Translations under genes and position numbers: made by a program
Notes under the pieces: generated by a model
The model's database searches: none
What the model saw: only the letters and a program-made list of their open reading frames with translations
Told to the model about the DNA's origin: nothing
Shown here: in pieces, positions 1-10,913 of the stretch
Layout: every line of letters starts with the position of its first letter
Numbering within the stretch: the first letter of the stretch is position 1
DNA from: Purshia tridentata
Lineage: Eukaryota > Streptophyta > Magnoliopsida > Rosales > Rosaceae
Direction of reading: 5' to 3'
Length of the DNA: 64,000 nt
Assembly (NCBI GenBank): GCA_003254885.1
Contig: QANT01007458.1
Coordinates: forward strand, 1-64,000

Positions 1-114
1 TTGTGACCTATTCTAAAAATCAAGTTCATTAGTTAATAGCTAAACCTAAAAATTATGAGCAAAACTGATTTTGTAAAAAAGTATTGAAACTTGGTATTTA
101 ATCCTAAATTTCTA
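1..114. mobile_element. 3' end of a Mutator-like non-autonomous element (copy A, cut by window edge)
   Basis: These bases match the last ~114 bp of the two complete copies at 6850-7636 and 13282-14065, including the terminal block ending TAAATTTCTA at base 114. The rest lies outside the window. If it transposed like the other two, the 9 bases 115-123 (ttgttttat) should also lie just upstream of its missing 5' end. Confidence 0.7.
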
Positions 115-1474
115 TTGTTTTATTAGCAAATTACAAATAAGTCAATAACACATTTGAAAATTACACATAGTCAATATATATATATATTTTTAATAATTTA
201 TTTCTTTTATTTTCTTTTAAAAATATTTTATTATTTATTTGTTTATATGGCTATTTTTTATAAATTAAAATCACGAGAGCAACACGCTGCATCAATCTCA
301 TTTAACGGCATTTTTTATGGAGGATTTAACGAAGGTACGTAATTATCAAAAAATTTAAGTTGAGTACTAAAAAATTGAAAATTGAATTGGGGGTACCAAC
401 TTGCAATACGAGGTATACTTGAGGACTAAATTGTTATTTTCCCAAAATAAAATGATGAAAGAAAGAGAATCCATATGTAAATTACCATTTCTTTAAGGGT
501 TTCTTTGCACTAACACCTCCCAAAACTATAGGGAATGTGTAGTTATACCACCCAAATTTTTTATTTTTACAATCAACCTCCCAAACTTTACAAGATGTTA
601 CAAACTTACAATGTACCTACCATCAAGTTTTGTCAAATTTTCTATTAACTCAAAGGGTATTTCGGTCAATCTATATAATTAACAATAAAAACTTTTTTTA
701 ATTAAAATTTTATTTAGATAGAACATTTTTTTTTCTTTTTAAAGTTTTCCAAAACTAATTTAGGGCAAAAATATTTAGATACAGCACTTTTTTTTTTTAA
801 ATCTAATTTAGAGGCAAAATTGTTAGAATTATTTAGTGCAATAAAATCTTTTTTTAAACAAAAATTATTGTACAAGGTTATCCTTAAGAGTCCCTCTCTT
901 CGATTTCTTTGTACTTGCATTGTAAAATTTTTACTCGTAGTGAAGATGAACTCCCCCACTTAGTCCAATCAACTAATTCCAATTTCTCCAAGGATGAACA
1001 ATGAAGGCCAACCTCATTAACTTTCTCTATGAAGTTCAAGCCCAACTCTTCAAACTCTTATGTGATCCAAGAGTGGAACCTTCTTAATGATTTTGTTGGA
1101 TTTGTACTTTGCTTGATCGTTTATTCTTATAGTGTTGCTTGCTCTTTGGGTATGAGCTCAATTTCATTAATTTCTTGTGTTTATTTGGCTGCTTGGGTTT
1201 TTCTTTTCGTTGTTTCTGTTTTTCTATTTCTGGTGGCTGTTTATGCTGGGCTTTGCCCTTTACCAAAAAGAAAGAAACAATGGTGCAAATAAAGCAGCAC
1301 AACACTAGGATTAGCAGAAAATCAACAACGTACACACGAAGATTACTAGATAATTAGCACACACTTAAAGCCAGAAGAAAAGATTAACAAACACTAAGAA
1401 ATCCAACATACTCAGCAACTGCATTAGACAATTGCTCTTTTATTTTGTATCAGCACATCAACAACTTAATCAGC
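115..1474. other. Intergenic, no gene recognised
   Basis: AT-rich DNA with short open frames that look like chance frames: no family signature and no splice context. The 480-710 stretch reads like common plant repeat text but I find no paired ends. The last bases before 1475 should contain the 3' UTR of the dynamin gene, which is transcribed leftward. Confidence 0.5.
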
Positions 1475-3526
1475 CTAAGTAATAATGCCATCCATGATCT
1501 TACTCACAACCTTTCCAGCATCCTTGAGCTTTTTGATGCTCTTCTGGAGCTTCTCGCGCTTCCCTGCAACTGATGGAGATTCCTCCAACATCTTCTCAAT
1601 CCCACCACCATGAGGCCCCATGAACTCATTCACAATCTCCATCTCTAAGTCTTTGTTCACAAGGTTTGCAACACTCAGCTGCAAATGCAATGCCATGCAA
1701 TCAATCAACCTTTTCAGAACAATTTTCCAATACGCAGTAATTCGCATTTTCAATTCGAAAGCCTGAGATAGATCACCAACTCCGTACTGCCGAAGAACTC
1801 CAATTCCAACCTCCCCAATACCCTCTACTACTATTGTCTCAGAGGGTGAATCAGAATCATCACAGAAGACTTTTTCGATGAATTCACTTTGTCCAGACAT
1901 CAGCCTGTGCAATTCAGATTTATATTCTGAATTACATGTAAAATCAGTATGCTTCTCCATTTCCACAATCTCCATCATCCACTTAATCGACCTTTCTTTT
2001 ACCTTGGCAATTAGATTATGGCCAGCTCGTCTGGTACACATCTGAAGCTGATGATAGTTCTCTGCATTACGCATTAATACAGAAATAACCACTTCCTCAA
2101 TGTAACTCCACACCTGCTCAACATGCCTGATAGGAATGCTTGAAATTCCCTTCACTTTTCCCTGCAAAATAACAAGAAAAGAAGCTCGGTGAAGAAAATT
2201 CGGAAGGCCAATGCCTTTTGCTTCCTGCAAAATCTTCATCTCCTCCATCAAGAAATTACTTTTGGGGTCACTTTCAGCACAGCTGTAGAGTTCTTCTGAG
2301 TAATTATTGAGCATCTCCATCAGCCGAGCAGTGCAGTGCTTGCGCCCCTCATCTGGGTACTCTTCAAACTCCCCTCTCATAAGAATTTTCCTAAGCGATT
2401 CTTTCGACGATCCAATGATCTGCATAAAAGCATTCATGGCCTCAGCCTCAGAGGACATGATCTTTGGCATTTTGTTGAGCTCCGAGAGGCTATAACTCAG
2501 CTTGTCATTGATCTTCTTCACAATCTCAGGCAAGTTTCTAGTTATGCTTGTGGCTTGAATTTGCACCAACTTTTCGGCCAAAACTGAAATCCCAACTATA
2601 GATTTGTCAATCTTTGAAAGCAGAGGATGAGTTTCAAAAAGTTGGTCAGACATAGTCTTTGCCACCTCATAGCTTTCATCTCCAATCCGATTCCTTACAC
2701 AGACATAACCAAGAGAAATATTGACATCATCTGCTGTAACCTTCTCTAGTAGCCCTTCAGGTGCCTTATCCACCTTTGTAATCACAGCCAGAGTCCTCTC
2801 ACCAGTCTTATCTACACTCTGCGACATCCTGATCGATTCACAGGTGGTGAAATCAACAGTAGCAGACAACACATTCAGAATGATGCTCTCTTCTGGTCTT
2901 ATATACTCCATGATCATATCTTTTATTTGGTCATAAATATCTTCAGGCTGGCCATGAACAGGAACTCTAGTGATTCCAGGGAGATCCACCATTGTCAAAT
3001 CCGGAACACCATTCTTTTTCACCAACAGAGTCAATGGGGTTTTAGAAATTGCCTTACCATCCCCAGCAATCGCATTAGTAGCTTTGATAATGTCCTCAGG
3101 AATGTGGTCCTCATCAGTACTTTCAACCTTGCCATTGTACTCCAAGTAAAGCTCTGGTAGAGGCTCAGAGTGGTGTTGAAGCCTCATGATAAGGGGTACC
3201 CTAGTACAGATGCCTTGGCCACGTGGGAGGCGAATGCCGGCAAGAGATTCAAGGACGCTTGATTTTCCGGAGGACTGATCCCCCACCACAACAATGGTGG
3301 GGAGCTGAATCCCTTCCTCCATAACCATCAGGGTACGAAGCTTGTCAACTGCATCAAGCAGAGGACGAATTTTTTCATTGTAGGATGACACAATAGGTGC
3401 ATGATGTTGTTCTTGTGTTACTGTCACTGATGAATATGAATCTTCTTCTTCTAACTTCATGCTCCGTCGACCAAATAAATTAACAAATAAATTCACGGTC
3501 CATGTTTTGATGTTTGAATCACTCAT
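1475..3526 (-). CDS. DRP4C: Dynamin-related protein 4C-like large GTPase
   Basis: Intact single-exon dynamin-superfamily GTPase of about 683 residues. Seen: P-loop GDQSSGKS (residues 82-89), switch-I Thr in CTRVPL (T108), DLPG (181-184) and TKVD (250-253). A dynamin stalk follows, with a GTPase-effector region at the C-terminus. There is no PH domain and no proline-rich tail, which is the layout of plant DRP4 proteins, the class closest to animal Mx proteins. The open frame runs upstream to a GTG at 3616, but the first in-frame ATG is at 3526 (MSDSNIKTW), so I start there. Family knowledge: these proteins self-assemble and hydrolyse GTP on membranes; the role of DRP4C itself is poorly known. 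No operon-like or paired neighbour; repeats lie on both sides. Confidence 0.9.
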   Translation of the reverse strand: MSDSNIKTWTVNLFVNLFGRRSMKLEEEDSYSSVTVTQEQHHAPIVSSYNEKIRPLLDAVDKLRTLMVMEEGIQLPTIVVVGDQSSGKSSVLESLAGIRLPRGQGICTRVPLIMRLQHHSEPLPELYLEYNGKVESTDEDHIPEDIIKATNAIAGDGKAISKTPLTLLVKKNGVPDLTMVDLPGITRVPVHGQPEDIYDQIKDMIMEYIRPEESIILNVLSATVDFTTCESIRMSQSVDKTGERTLAVITKVDKAPEGLLEKVTADDVNISLGYVCVRNRIGDESYEVAKTMSDQLFETHPLLSKIDKSIVGISVLAEKLVQIQATSITRNLPEIVKKINDKLSYSLSELNKMPKIMSSEAEAMNAFMQIIGSSKESLRKILMRGEFEEYPDEGRKHCTARLMEMLNNYSEELYSCAESDPKSNFLMEEMKILQEAKGIGLPNFLHRASFLVILQGKVKGISSIPIRHVEQVWSYIEEVVISVLMRNAENYHQLQMCTRRAGHNLIAKVKERSIKWMMEIVEMEKHTDFTCNSEYKSELHRLMSGQSEFIEKVFCDDSDSPSETIVVEGIGEVGIGVLRQYGVGDLSQAFELKMRITAYWKIVLKRLIDCMALHLQLSVANLVNKDLEMEIVNEFMGPHGGGIEKMLEESPSVAGKREKLQKSIKKLKDAGKVVSKIMDGIIT

Positions 3527-4744
3527 AATTTCTTTTGAAACTTGGCTCGTCTGGTTAGTTGAAGAAGAACAAGAACAACAAGAGGGAAAAGTTGAAGTAT
3601 AAAATGACGCAGTCACTTCAATATTAAATAACTAGACAATGGTCAATGGAAAGCTGCAGAGCTGCTACAGAGCCTACCTTCTCAGCGAAGAATTGATTTT
3701 TACACTCTTCAAACTTTTGTGTCATGGAATCATGGCTTGATTTTTCCACTCACACTCTTTTGGAATAATTGAATCCAATTCACACTTGGTCTTTACTAAA
3801 TTATTCCATCGTACGATAAAGTGCTCCATTGATGGTTTGAGTCATTTAATCTAGTCTAAGAGATGTGGAAAAGTGTGGAATGAAGCAAACCTACTGACCA
3901 CCTATAATTAAAAGTTGAAGATAATAATCTTTTTATTCTTGAACTATTATATCTCTATCATTTAAAAAATTGATGAAAATTTAAGTTTGAGCTTGATTGA
4001 AACAATTTTAAAACTATAAGGAGTTCATTGAAAAATTAAAAAAAACAAAGACGAAATTGAAATATTCACCAAACTACAGGGACCCAAATAATTATTTACC
4101 CTAAATTTTTCTTATTTTCAAAATATTCAAAAAGGTGTGATAATTTTGGAAACTTAATAACCAAGGAGTAAGTAACTGAGTAAAGGTTTCAAAAGTAGCC
4201 TTATCGCAAAAGTTCTTTATTTCAACCAATTACTAATTTTCAAAAAAGTTTGCTAATTTTGTAAACTTTTTAGTAACCAAGGAAGGACTGGAGTAGGAGT
4301 AAGGCTTCAGAAATATGGTTATCGCAAAAATTCCTTCTTTCATCCCATTACTAATTTTGAACAATTTTTGGGAAGTCTATAGGTTTTATTTCAGAAAGAT
4401 AGAAAATTGTAGTTGTCTAGAAAAACCAAATTTATTGGAGCAAGATATTAGATTGCGATACTAAGTATCCTAGAGTCAAGAAACCAATCTGCTACAACTT
4501 TGAAGATAATGCAAAAAAGAATAAAACTACTAGCCCCTCACTTGGTCACATAGTAGTACAAATAAAAGTAAACAGATAAACAAGAAAGAAAAAGAATTTG
4601 TATACTTTGATATGATTAATTTGGTACAATTCTTAATAAATCATTTTTTAGAATTCTATCTTTACAAACTTGAAAGGATTGATTTCAAGTAATGGACTTA
4701 GAGAAAAGAAATAAAAATAAATAAGGTAATAAGGAGCATGGAAA
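3527..4744. other. Intergenic with a ~125-bp degenerate tandem duplication
   Basis: Upstream region of the dynamin gene. Bases ~4137-4255 and ~4260-4378 are two diverged copies of one unit; both contain a version of taaccaagga, then atcgcaaaa, then attactaatttt. No gene seen. Confidence 0.5.
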
Positions 4745-5245
4745 ATTTTTACTCAGTTGTAAACTTGTAATAGTGGCACTAGCCACTGACGGGTCCAGGG
4801 TAGGGTGTCAATGGGGTCAATTGACCCATGAACCCAAAAATGTTAGCCTTAAAGAAAAAATATGACCCCATGAGTTTGAACCTTGGTGGCAGTTGCATGG
4901 GCAATATTGTGTTATACTACGAATGAAGTTTTTGTTCATTAATATTAAAGCATTTTTTCTATCCAAAATAAATATTCATGAGCTTCTTAATATTGATCCC
5001 ATAACCATTAATTTCTAGATCTGCCACTGGTACTAGCAGAATGTTCTGAGACTTCAAATCATAGTGAATATAACCACATTAATAAAGTTGCTTAATTCCT
5101 TCAAGAATACTTTGGACATTAACTAGGCAATCCTGGAGGCAAATTCTTAAACAAATGTAATCATAAACCACCTTACCCTTCCCACTGGCTGTGATTTCTT
5201 CACCACACTCAAGGACAAAACGGCAACCCATAAACCATAAGTAAC
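4745..5245 (-). pseudogene. Decayed MAPKKK-like protein kinase fragment, split by a MITE
   Basis: On the minus strand bases ~5240-5030 read a degraded kinase segment: CGEEITASGKGKVVYDY, then LQDCLVNVQSILEGIKQLY, an in-frame stop, then CGYIHYDLKSQNILLV. The last part is the catalytic-loop region (HRDLKPxN in active kinases), with Arg replaced by Tyr. The GEEIT...GKVVY wording is typical of plant MEKK-type MAPKKK 15-21 proteins. The frame stops at the hAT-like MITE (4784-5029); about 40 bases beyond it may continue the segment. No start, P-loop or DFG was found, so it is a partial, dead copy. Family assignment is by eye. Confidence 0.6.
4784..5029. mobile_element. hAT-like MITE, 246 bp
   Basis: Imperfect terminal inverted repeats: left CACTGACGGGTCCAG, right (reverse complement) CAGTGGCAGATCTAG, 10 of 15 bases alike. 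Flanks are gcactagc (4776-4783) and gtactagc (5030-5037), an 8-bp target duplication with 7 of 8 identical, which is hAT-sized. Too short to encode a transposase. It sits inside the kinase pseudogene. Confidence 0.75.
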
Positions 5246-5849
5246 ATCACCCTTCGTTGCATCTTCTTCTTCTTCACAGCTGCAAACCAGACTACAAGAG
5301 TACAAGGGTCCACTTTAGTGTTGTAATTGTAAATGTCAGAAGCAACTTATGTCATAACTGTATTGCTTTAACTGGACAGAAAAATGATTTTCAATTATCA
5401 AAGGTTCAAGATAACTTCCTAGTCCTAATTAAGGACTTACAATCACCATGACTGATAAGGACTGAGCATAAGGAACTTACATTTCTGATTAAGAAACTTG
5501 GACAAGTTATTATACAAAAATCTACTTAAAGTTAGCTCACATGGTTGGTTTAAAGTTTGTGAACTATCTAATAGCTGTGAACACAAATTTTCTGCAAATT
5601 AAATTAGACAAGAAAAGTGTACAAAATATTTGTATTTAATAAATTTTGAGGGTTACAATTTCCATATGTTTTCTTTACGAAAGAAATTCTCTGATTCGAT
5701 CTCCAAACTTGTGTTTGATCCAAGGGTGATGAGCACTTGGTCTTGAATCGAATGGTTGAATCTTCAAGTCTTCTTGAACGGTTGATATTTGATCAAGGAC
5801 CGTTGAGGCTTGATCTTGATCAATCCTTGACCACGAGGTGTGTCACTCG
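5246..5849. other. Intergenic, no gene recognised
   Basis: AT-rich with scattered stops in all frames. The part after ~5618 is repeat-like and is interrupted at 5850 by the hAT-like element; the matching continuation seems to resume at 7780. Confidence 0.4.
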
Positions 5850-6239
5850 TAGGGGTCGACAAGCTCGGCCATAGTTTTTCGAGCTCAGGTCAAGCTCAGG
5901 CTTGAATCAAAGAAGCCCAATAGGGCTTTCGGGCTAGGCCGAGCTAGCTTGGGCCCAAACACATAAGTCTGAGGCCCACCCGTCAGGCTCGGGCCTTGTA
6001 GGCTTGGAGGGCCAGGTCGAGGCTAGGCCGCATTTAGGCTTTTTTGGCTTCTTTTTATTGTTCATTATTTGAACACCAAACACAACTTAAGGAAAAAAAA
6101 TTTAGCCCAAACTTAACCAATTCATACACATTACAAGTCTATTTGTACAAAAAGTTGAGCCCTAAAAGAAAAAAAAAATAACAACAATTCCATATTTCAA
6201 TAATTAATCCCGTACAAAATTACAACATATGCCTAATTG

Positions 6240-6750
6240 GGGTTTCAATTGAGTATTTGGCTAATTTAGGAGTAATATACAGGGGTTTAAACTTTCAATT
6301 GGGCAATTGACTAATTAAGTCATTATTATTTAGTCTAATTGGGGTTTCAATTTTTTATTGGGTTTCAATTGACTAATGTAGGAGTAACTGCCTAATTGAG
6401 GTTTCAATTAGGTAATTGGCAAATTTATGAGTAATAGGGGTTTCAATTTTCAATTGGGTAATTAACTAATTAAGTCATTAGTATTTACTCTAATTGGGGT
6501 TTCAATTGAGTAATTGACTAATGTATGAGTAATTGCCTAATTGGGGTTTCAATTGGATAATTGACTAATTAAGTCACTAGAATTTAGTATAATTTGGGTT
6601 TCAACTTTAAAGGATAATTGACTAATGTATGTGTAATTGGGATTTCAATTGATCTAACTGGGGGTTTAACGCGTGTTCAATTGAGTAATTGACTAATTTA
6701 AGAGTAATTGGATTTTAAACTTTCAATTGGGTAATTGATTAGTAGATTAC
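6240..6750. repeat. Degenerate repeats of an 'aattggggtttcaattg' theme
   Basis: Many diverged repeats of a block with 'taattggggtttcaattg', 'gtaattgactaat' and 'aattaagtcatta' in varying spacing (the last near 6312, 6468 and 6562). Units are irregular, tens to ~150 bp. It forms part of the interior of the hAT-like element. Confidence 0.7.
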
Positions 6751-6849
6751 ATAATATATAAAATATAAATTATGCAATTGGTATATAAGTATGTTATATC
6801 ATATGTATGTAAATTTGTAATTATAAATTATATATAATTATATATTTTA

Positions 6850-7636
6850 AGGTTAATTGACTTTAAATACCAAATTTCAATAATTTTTTAGTTTAGATAC
6901 CAAAATTTAATAGCATTTTAGATTAGATACCAGTTAAAAAGTCAAACATAACAATATAGTAAAGGGCACTAAATTCACAAATATTACATCACATGCCACT
7001 ACAATAAAATATATATATATATATATAATTACATCCATACTATTACATTAATTTATACTTTATTATATTAAAACTAAAAAAAATCAATCCAATCACATCT
7101 TAACTGTGACTGTCTTACAATTTAGTTATGATTGTCTTGGTAAGTTTAAAAAGACAACTCTCATCACTATACTAAGTATTATTTTGAGTAAAGTATTGTT
7201 TTGACCTCTATTTATACTATATTGTAATATAATTTCTCTTAAAAAAAATTTCAATTCAGTCACAACCTAACTGTGACTGTATCACAATTTAGTTGTGACT
7301 GTCATTCAGTCACAACTAAATTTGAAGTTAATTATCGTATAGTCACAACTAAAACTGAAGTTAAGACTATATTAACTAATTTCCAAGACAATATAAAAGT
7401 ATCAAGGACAATTTTGTCAAAACTTTATAAATTTTATCTAAGACCCATCATATGTGGGCCAAAAAACAGCAGAAGGGCAAATTCGTTAAACAAATAAAGC
7501 CCAAAACAAATGGGCTGTAAATTTGTGACTTATTCTAAAAATCAAGTTCATTAGTTAATAGTCAAACCTAAAAATTATGAGCGAAACTAATTTTTTTAAA
7601 AAGTATTGAAACTAAGTATTTAATCCTAAATTTCTA
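6850..7636. mobile_element. Mutator-like non-autonomous element, 787 bp (copy B)
   Basis: Starts AGGTTAATTGACTTTAAATA and ends TAAATTTCTA. The ends are imperfect inverted repeats of ~35-40 bp, sharing the TTAAATAC, TTTCAATA and TTTTTTA blocks. It is flanked on both sides by the identical 9-mer tatatttta (6841-6849 and 7637-7645). A 9-bp target duplication is the hallmark of the Mutator superfamily. The interior contains a TA microsatellite and no transposase. Inserted in the hAT-like element 5850-7779. Confidence 0.88.
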
Positions 7637-7779
7637 TATATTTTATTATATATATTTAGTTATATAATTATATAATTTGTTATAAGAATTAAAATTCGGG
7701 CCATTTTTCGGGCTTCAAGCTTGATAGGTCACGAGGGCTTCGAGTGGGCTTCGAGCATCAGGCTTTTTGGTAAGGTCTA

Positions 7780-8288
7780 GTCAGGTGATAATGATTCTTC
7801 GACTTTGGTGGTGAGAGAATCGACATGTGTATATTGTGCTTGTTGATTCTCTGACGAGCTTGATGAAGGACTTTGAGTCTTTGAGTATTTAGGTGTTTAT
7901 CTTTTGGCCAAAGCATTTGTTTGATTTTTGCCAAGTCTTTAGGTTCGTTCTTTTGAACCAAGAGCCTGTATTTATAAGCAAGAGTGAAATTTTTATTTTG
8001 AATTTTTGATTTTGAATCCCTTCATTTGTGGGATTGACTTGATTTACTTAAATTTGAGCCACTGATTTGATTTATCTCATAATTTAAATTAGTGTCATTG
8101 ATTGAGAAGATTTAGCCAATCGATGTTATTAATTTAAGCAATCAACTAATTAAGGACAATTTATTCTTTAATTTAGCTTTTGAATTCATTTGATGGATGA
8201 GCTTACTAGATGTCGACATATATCATATTTGGTGGCCCACATTGTTTTGATGAATCACGTGTCACGTGTCACGTGTATTTTGTGTGGG
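7780..8288. other. Intergenic repeat-like DNA
   Basis: No gene. Text just before the tandem array (from ~8245) is shared with 10505-10637. A short tandem of cacgtgt lies near 8256-8277. Confidence 0.4.
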
Positions 8289-8969
8289 ACCTACAACTTT
8301 ACACCAATTATCTTTTATTAGTCAAACAATGAAATTTGTAGTTTTTACCAATTCAATTTTACCGAAATTTCGGTGTCTACAAATGCCCCCACTTCAAGAT
8401 ATGACGAGTTGCTCTTTGATGGCAAATTTATGTGCGAGACCCGCCTTGTTGACTGCAAGACGATCCTTATTTTACCCAAAGACTAGTTGAGTGAACTTTT
8501 TCTTTTTACACGTGTCGACCTACAACTTTACACCAATTATCTTTTATTAGTCAAACAATGAAATTTGTAGTTTTTACCAATTCAATTTTACCGAAATTTC
8601 GGTGTCTACAAATGCCCCCACTTCAAGATACGACGAGTTGCTCTTTGATGGCAAATTTATGTGCGAGACCCGCCTTGTTGACTGCAAGACAATCCTTATT
8701 TTACCCAAAGACTAGTTGAGTGAACTTTTTCTTTTTACATGTGTCGACCTACAACTTTACACCAATTATCTTTTATTAGTCAAACAATGAAATTTGTAGT
8801 TTTTACCAATTCAATTTTACCGAAATTTCGGTGTCTACAAATGCCCCCACTTCAAGATACGACGAGTTGCTCTTTGATGGCAAATTTATGTGCGAGACCC
8901 GCCTTGTTGACTGCAAGACGATCCTTATTTTACCCAAAGACTAGTTGAGTGAACTTTTTCTTTTTACAC
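8289..8969. repeat. Three near-identical 229-bp tandem repeats
   Basis: The marker acctacaactttacacc begins at 8289, 8518 and 8747, a period of exactly 229 bp. Copies differ by a few substitutions, so the array is young. Each unit contains the palindrome ccgaaatttcgg. Short open frames within the units repeat with them and are not genes. Confidence 0.95.
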
Positions 8970-9099
8970 GTGATGTGTAATTTGGCACCAAACTTCAAGA
9001 TTCGTAGCTCCTCAATTCTAGTGATTTATCTTTATTTCACATTCAATGCTGCAAATTCAAACCGATATTATTGGGAAACTTTGCAATCTTATAAATTTA

Positions 9100-9808
9100 G
9101 AGCACTACTATTTCTGACCCTATGTCATATTTTTCTATCCACCGTATAATTTTACCTTTTTTAAAATTTTAAGAATTAATAATCCTTTTTTTCACCCCTA
9201 ATGTCACTAAAATATCTTTATTAATAAAAACTATTTCCACCCTGTTTCATCCTCTATATTTTCTTTCTTCCATAAATCGCAAACTCTATTCACCCACCAA
9301 ATTATCAAAAAAAACAAGAACTTTTATGTTGGTATGCCATTTGAATATGCTTTTCAGGCCTAAAGTTTGGTTTATTTCTGCGAGTGAATTGTTAAATCTA
9401 GACTTAGAGAAAATCATGCATGTAAATTGGTCGGTGTTTGGAGTTCTGCACTTTATGGCTTTTAAATATAATTCAAAATGATGTGTAGTGAGTAGGGGTA
9501 ACATAAAGGTTCTTGTTTGTTTTGTTTGATTTCTTTTCTTATGGGTTGATTTGATTCTGTCCCCTCCTTTCTCACTCTCTTCTTATTTGATCTAGGATAT
9601 GGGTTCAAAATAAATTTGGTGGGTGAATAGGGTTTAGGCTAGGGTTTATGGAAGAAAGAAAATATAGAGGAAGAAATGAGGTGGAAATAGTGTTTATTAG
9701 TAACTAAGGTTATTTTAGGAACATTGGGAGATAAAAAAGAAGATTATTATTTCTTAAATTTATAGGGTGGGTAAAAAAATAAGACACAGAGGTGAAAATA
9801 GTAGCACA
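9100..9808. mobile_element. 709-bp foldback-type DNA element with ~210-bp inverted arms
   Basis: The left arm (9100-~9315) and the right arm (~9600-9808) are inverted copies: GCACTACTATTTCTGACC on the left pairs with GTGCTACTATTTTCACC in the reverse complement of the right end. Similarity continues through 'tattttctttcttccataaa' and 'cacccaccaaatt'. Flanking TTA (9097-9099 and 9809-9811) is a candidate 3-bp target duplication, which would fit a PIF/Harbinger-type element, but 3 bp is weak evidence. No transposase. Confidence 0.75.
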
Positions 9809-9837
9809 TTAATTTTATACAATAAGGAATCATCAAA

Positions 9838-10365
9838 TTTACTCTTACTCCTTCTTGTGGCTGGCCTTTTTGATCCACCTACCCAAATCATCATTGCTCA
9901 TTCCCTCCATTTTTGTCTTTTCTCAAAGATGAATGCACAACCATTTTCCTCATTGCTTTGCTAAGTGGAAAATTTCTCGCCACTTTTTCTTTAACTGGCA
10001 TCGTCAACCTACTTTGAGTAGCTTCCCCATCTTTTGGGTACCAAATGAGTAAAACAATCTCCATATTAATATAGAGATTATCAAGAATCGTGATGATTGG
10101 GTGCCATTTACTTCATTGAATATCGACAATATTATATTTATTATATTTTTATGTCATGATTTTATATCATCTTATATAACAATCTACATGACATTTATAT
10201 ATTGGATACAAAAAAATAAAAATAAAAATCTTAAAAATAAGAAAAACCTCTGTCTAGTACAATATTGACACGTAAAATGGTATAAAAATTGTGTTAAGAA
10301 TAGTATTATTACCTTGCATATAGAAAGTTGTAGGAACCCCAATCAACATTATCCCAAACCTCTCT
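9838..10365. repeat. Dispersed duplicate segment, copy 1
   Basis: Matches 11714-12062 in direct orientation (shared text: 'acctactttgagtagctt', 'atcttttgggtaccaaatga', 'tcaagaatcgtgatgattgg'). Copy 1 carries about 194 extra bases (~10115-10308) that copy 2 lacks; the boundaries fall at ttactt/ttacct, so this looks like a later insertion. Nature of the segment unknown. Confidence 0.75.
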
Positions 10366-10504
10366 AATCGGGTCTTTCAAAAGCACTGTTTGCTTCTTCT
10401 TCTTTTTTTCTTTTCGGCAATGCATAGTATTCCTTCTCAATGCTAAATAGTTGGGTGTTTTATCCTACTAATTTTCACCTTCTACTCGCTTTAATAGCCC
10501 ATTT

Positions 10505-10637
10505 TGTTTTGATGAATTACGCGTTATGTATACTTTGTATGGGACTCACAACTTTAAATCAATTATTTTTGACTAGTCAAATGGTAAAACTTGTAGTTTT
10601 TACCAATATAATTTTACCAAAATTTTGGTTTCTACAA
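10505..10637. repeat. Diverged copy of the sequence leading into the 229-bp array
   Basis: Matches ~8245-8381 ('ttttgatgaat', 'tagtcaaa', 'tagtttttaccaat', 'ttggtttctaca'). It exists here as a single diverged copy, so the 229-bp array grew from an older dispersed repeat. Confidence 0.65.
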
Positions 10638-10724
10638 TACCAGATCATATATTTAATTACTCTGATGGGAATTAAAAGAAAATCCCCAAAAGAAAAGGCA
10701 GTGGAAATAATGACTTGAAGTTAC

Positions 10725-10913
10725 CTCAGGGCATCCTCCAGTAACTGTGGCTGTGTGTATTCTTCTGTTGGCTGGAGTGACCCAAATGGCTCTAATGCCA
10801 CAGATAGCTGAAATCTGATTTCCTTTTGCACATGAGAGGACTCTGTGTGCTTCTTTTATTGGTTCTGCAACTAGACAGCCAATAATAATTTGAGACCCAA
10901 TAAACAGATACAC
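10725..10913 (-). pseudogene. CTF7: Exon fragment of CTF7/ECO1-type cohesion acetyltransferase
   Basis: The minus strand reads VYLFIGSQIIIGCLVAEPIK, EAHRVLSCAKGN, then CGIRAIWVTPANRR. These are hallmark stretches of plant CTF7 (ECO1/ESCO), the acetyltransferase that acetylates cohesin SMC3 in S phase. The fragment keeps an AG acceptor before GTG and a GT donor after CCTGAG, so it looks like one old exon. After ANRR the frame slips: in another frame the next bases read ATQLLEDA, as expected for the acetyl-CoA-binding segment. The stretch between VLSC and CGIRAIWV looks shortened. No flanking CTF7 exons were recognised, so this is a dead fragment. Confidence 0.7.

Larger units (their letters stand above)
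5850..7779. mobile_element. hAT-like non-autonomous element, GC-rich ends (copy 1)
   Basis: Starts TAGGGGTCGACAAGC and ends with the reverse complement of TTACCAAAAAGCC. Both ends carry GC-rich 'gggcttcgggcc' text and match the ends of the element at 14837-15871. The middle is unrelated: AT-rich repeats plus a nested Mutator-like insertion (6850-7636). The flanks gtcactcg (5842-5849) and gtcaggtg (7780-7787) match at only 5 of 8 bases, so the exact ends and target duplication are uncertain. No transposase frame seen. Confidence 0.6.

Noticed and set aside
1029-1335. Overlapping open frames on both strands
   Set aside because: Compositionally biased, no domain, no conserved context.
3527-3616. 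N-terminal extension of the dynamin gene by 30 residues
   Set aside because: That frame opens with GTG; the first ATG is at 3526 and gives the usual DRP4 length.
5618-8381. Possible LTR-like unit (starts TG, ends CTACA) interrupted by the hAT-like element
   Set aside because: Flanks do not match as a target duplication and no primer-binding site or coding remains were seen; the reading is not supported.
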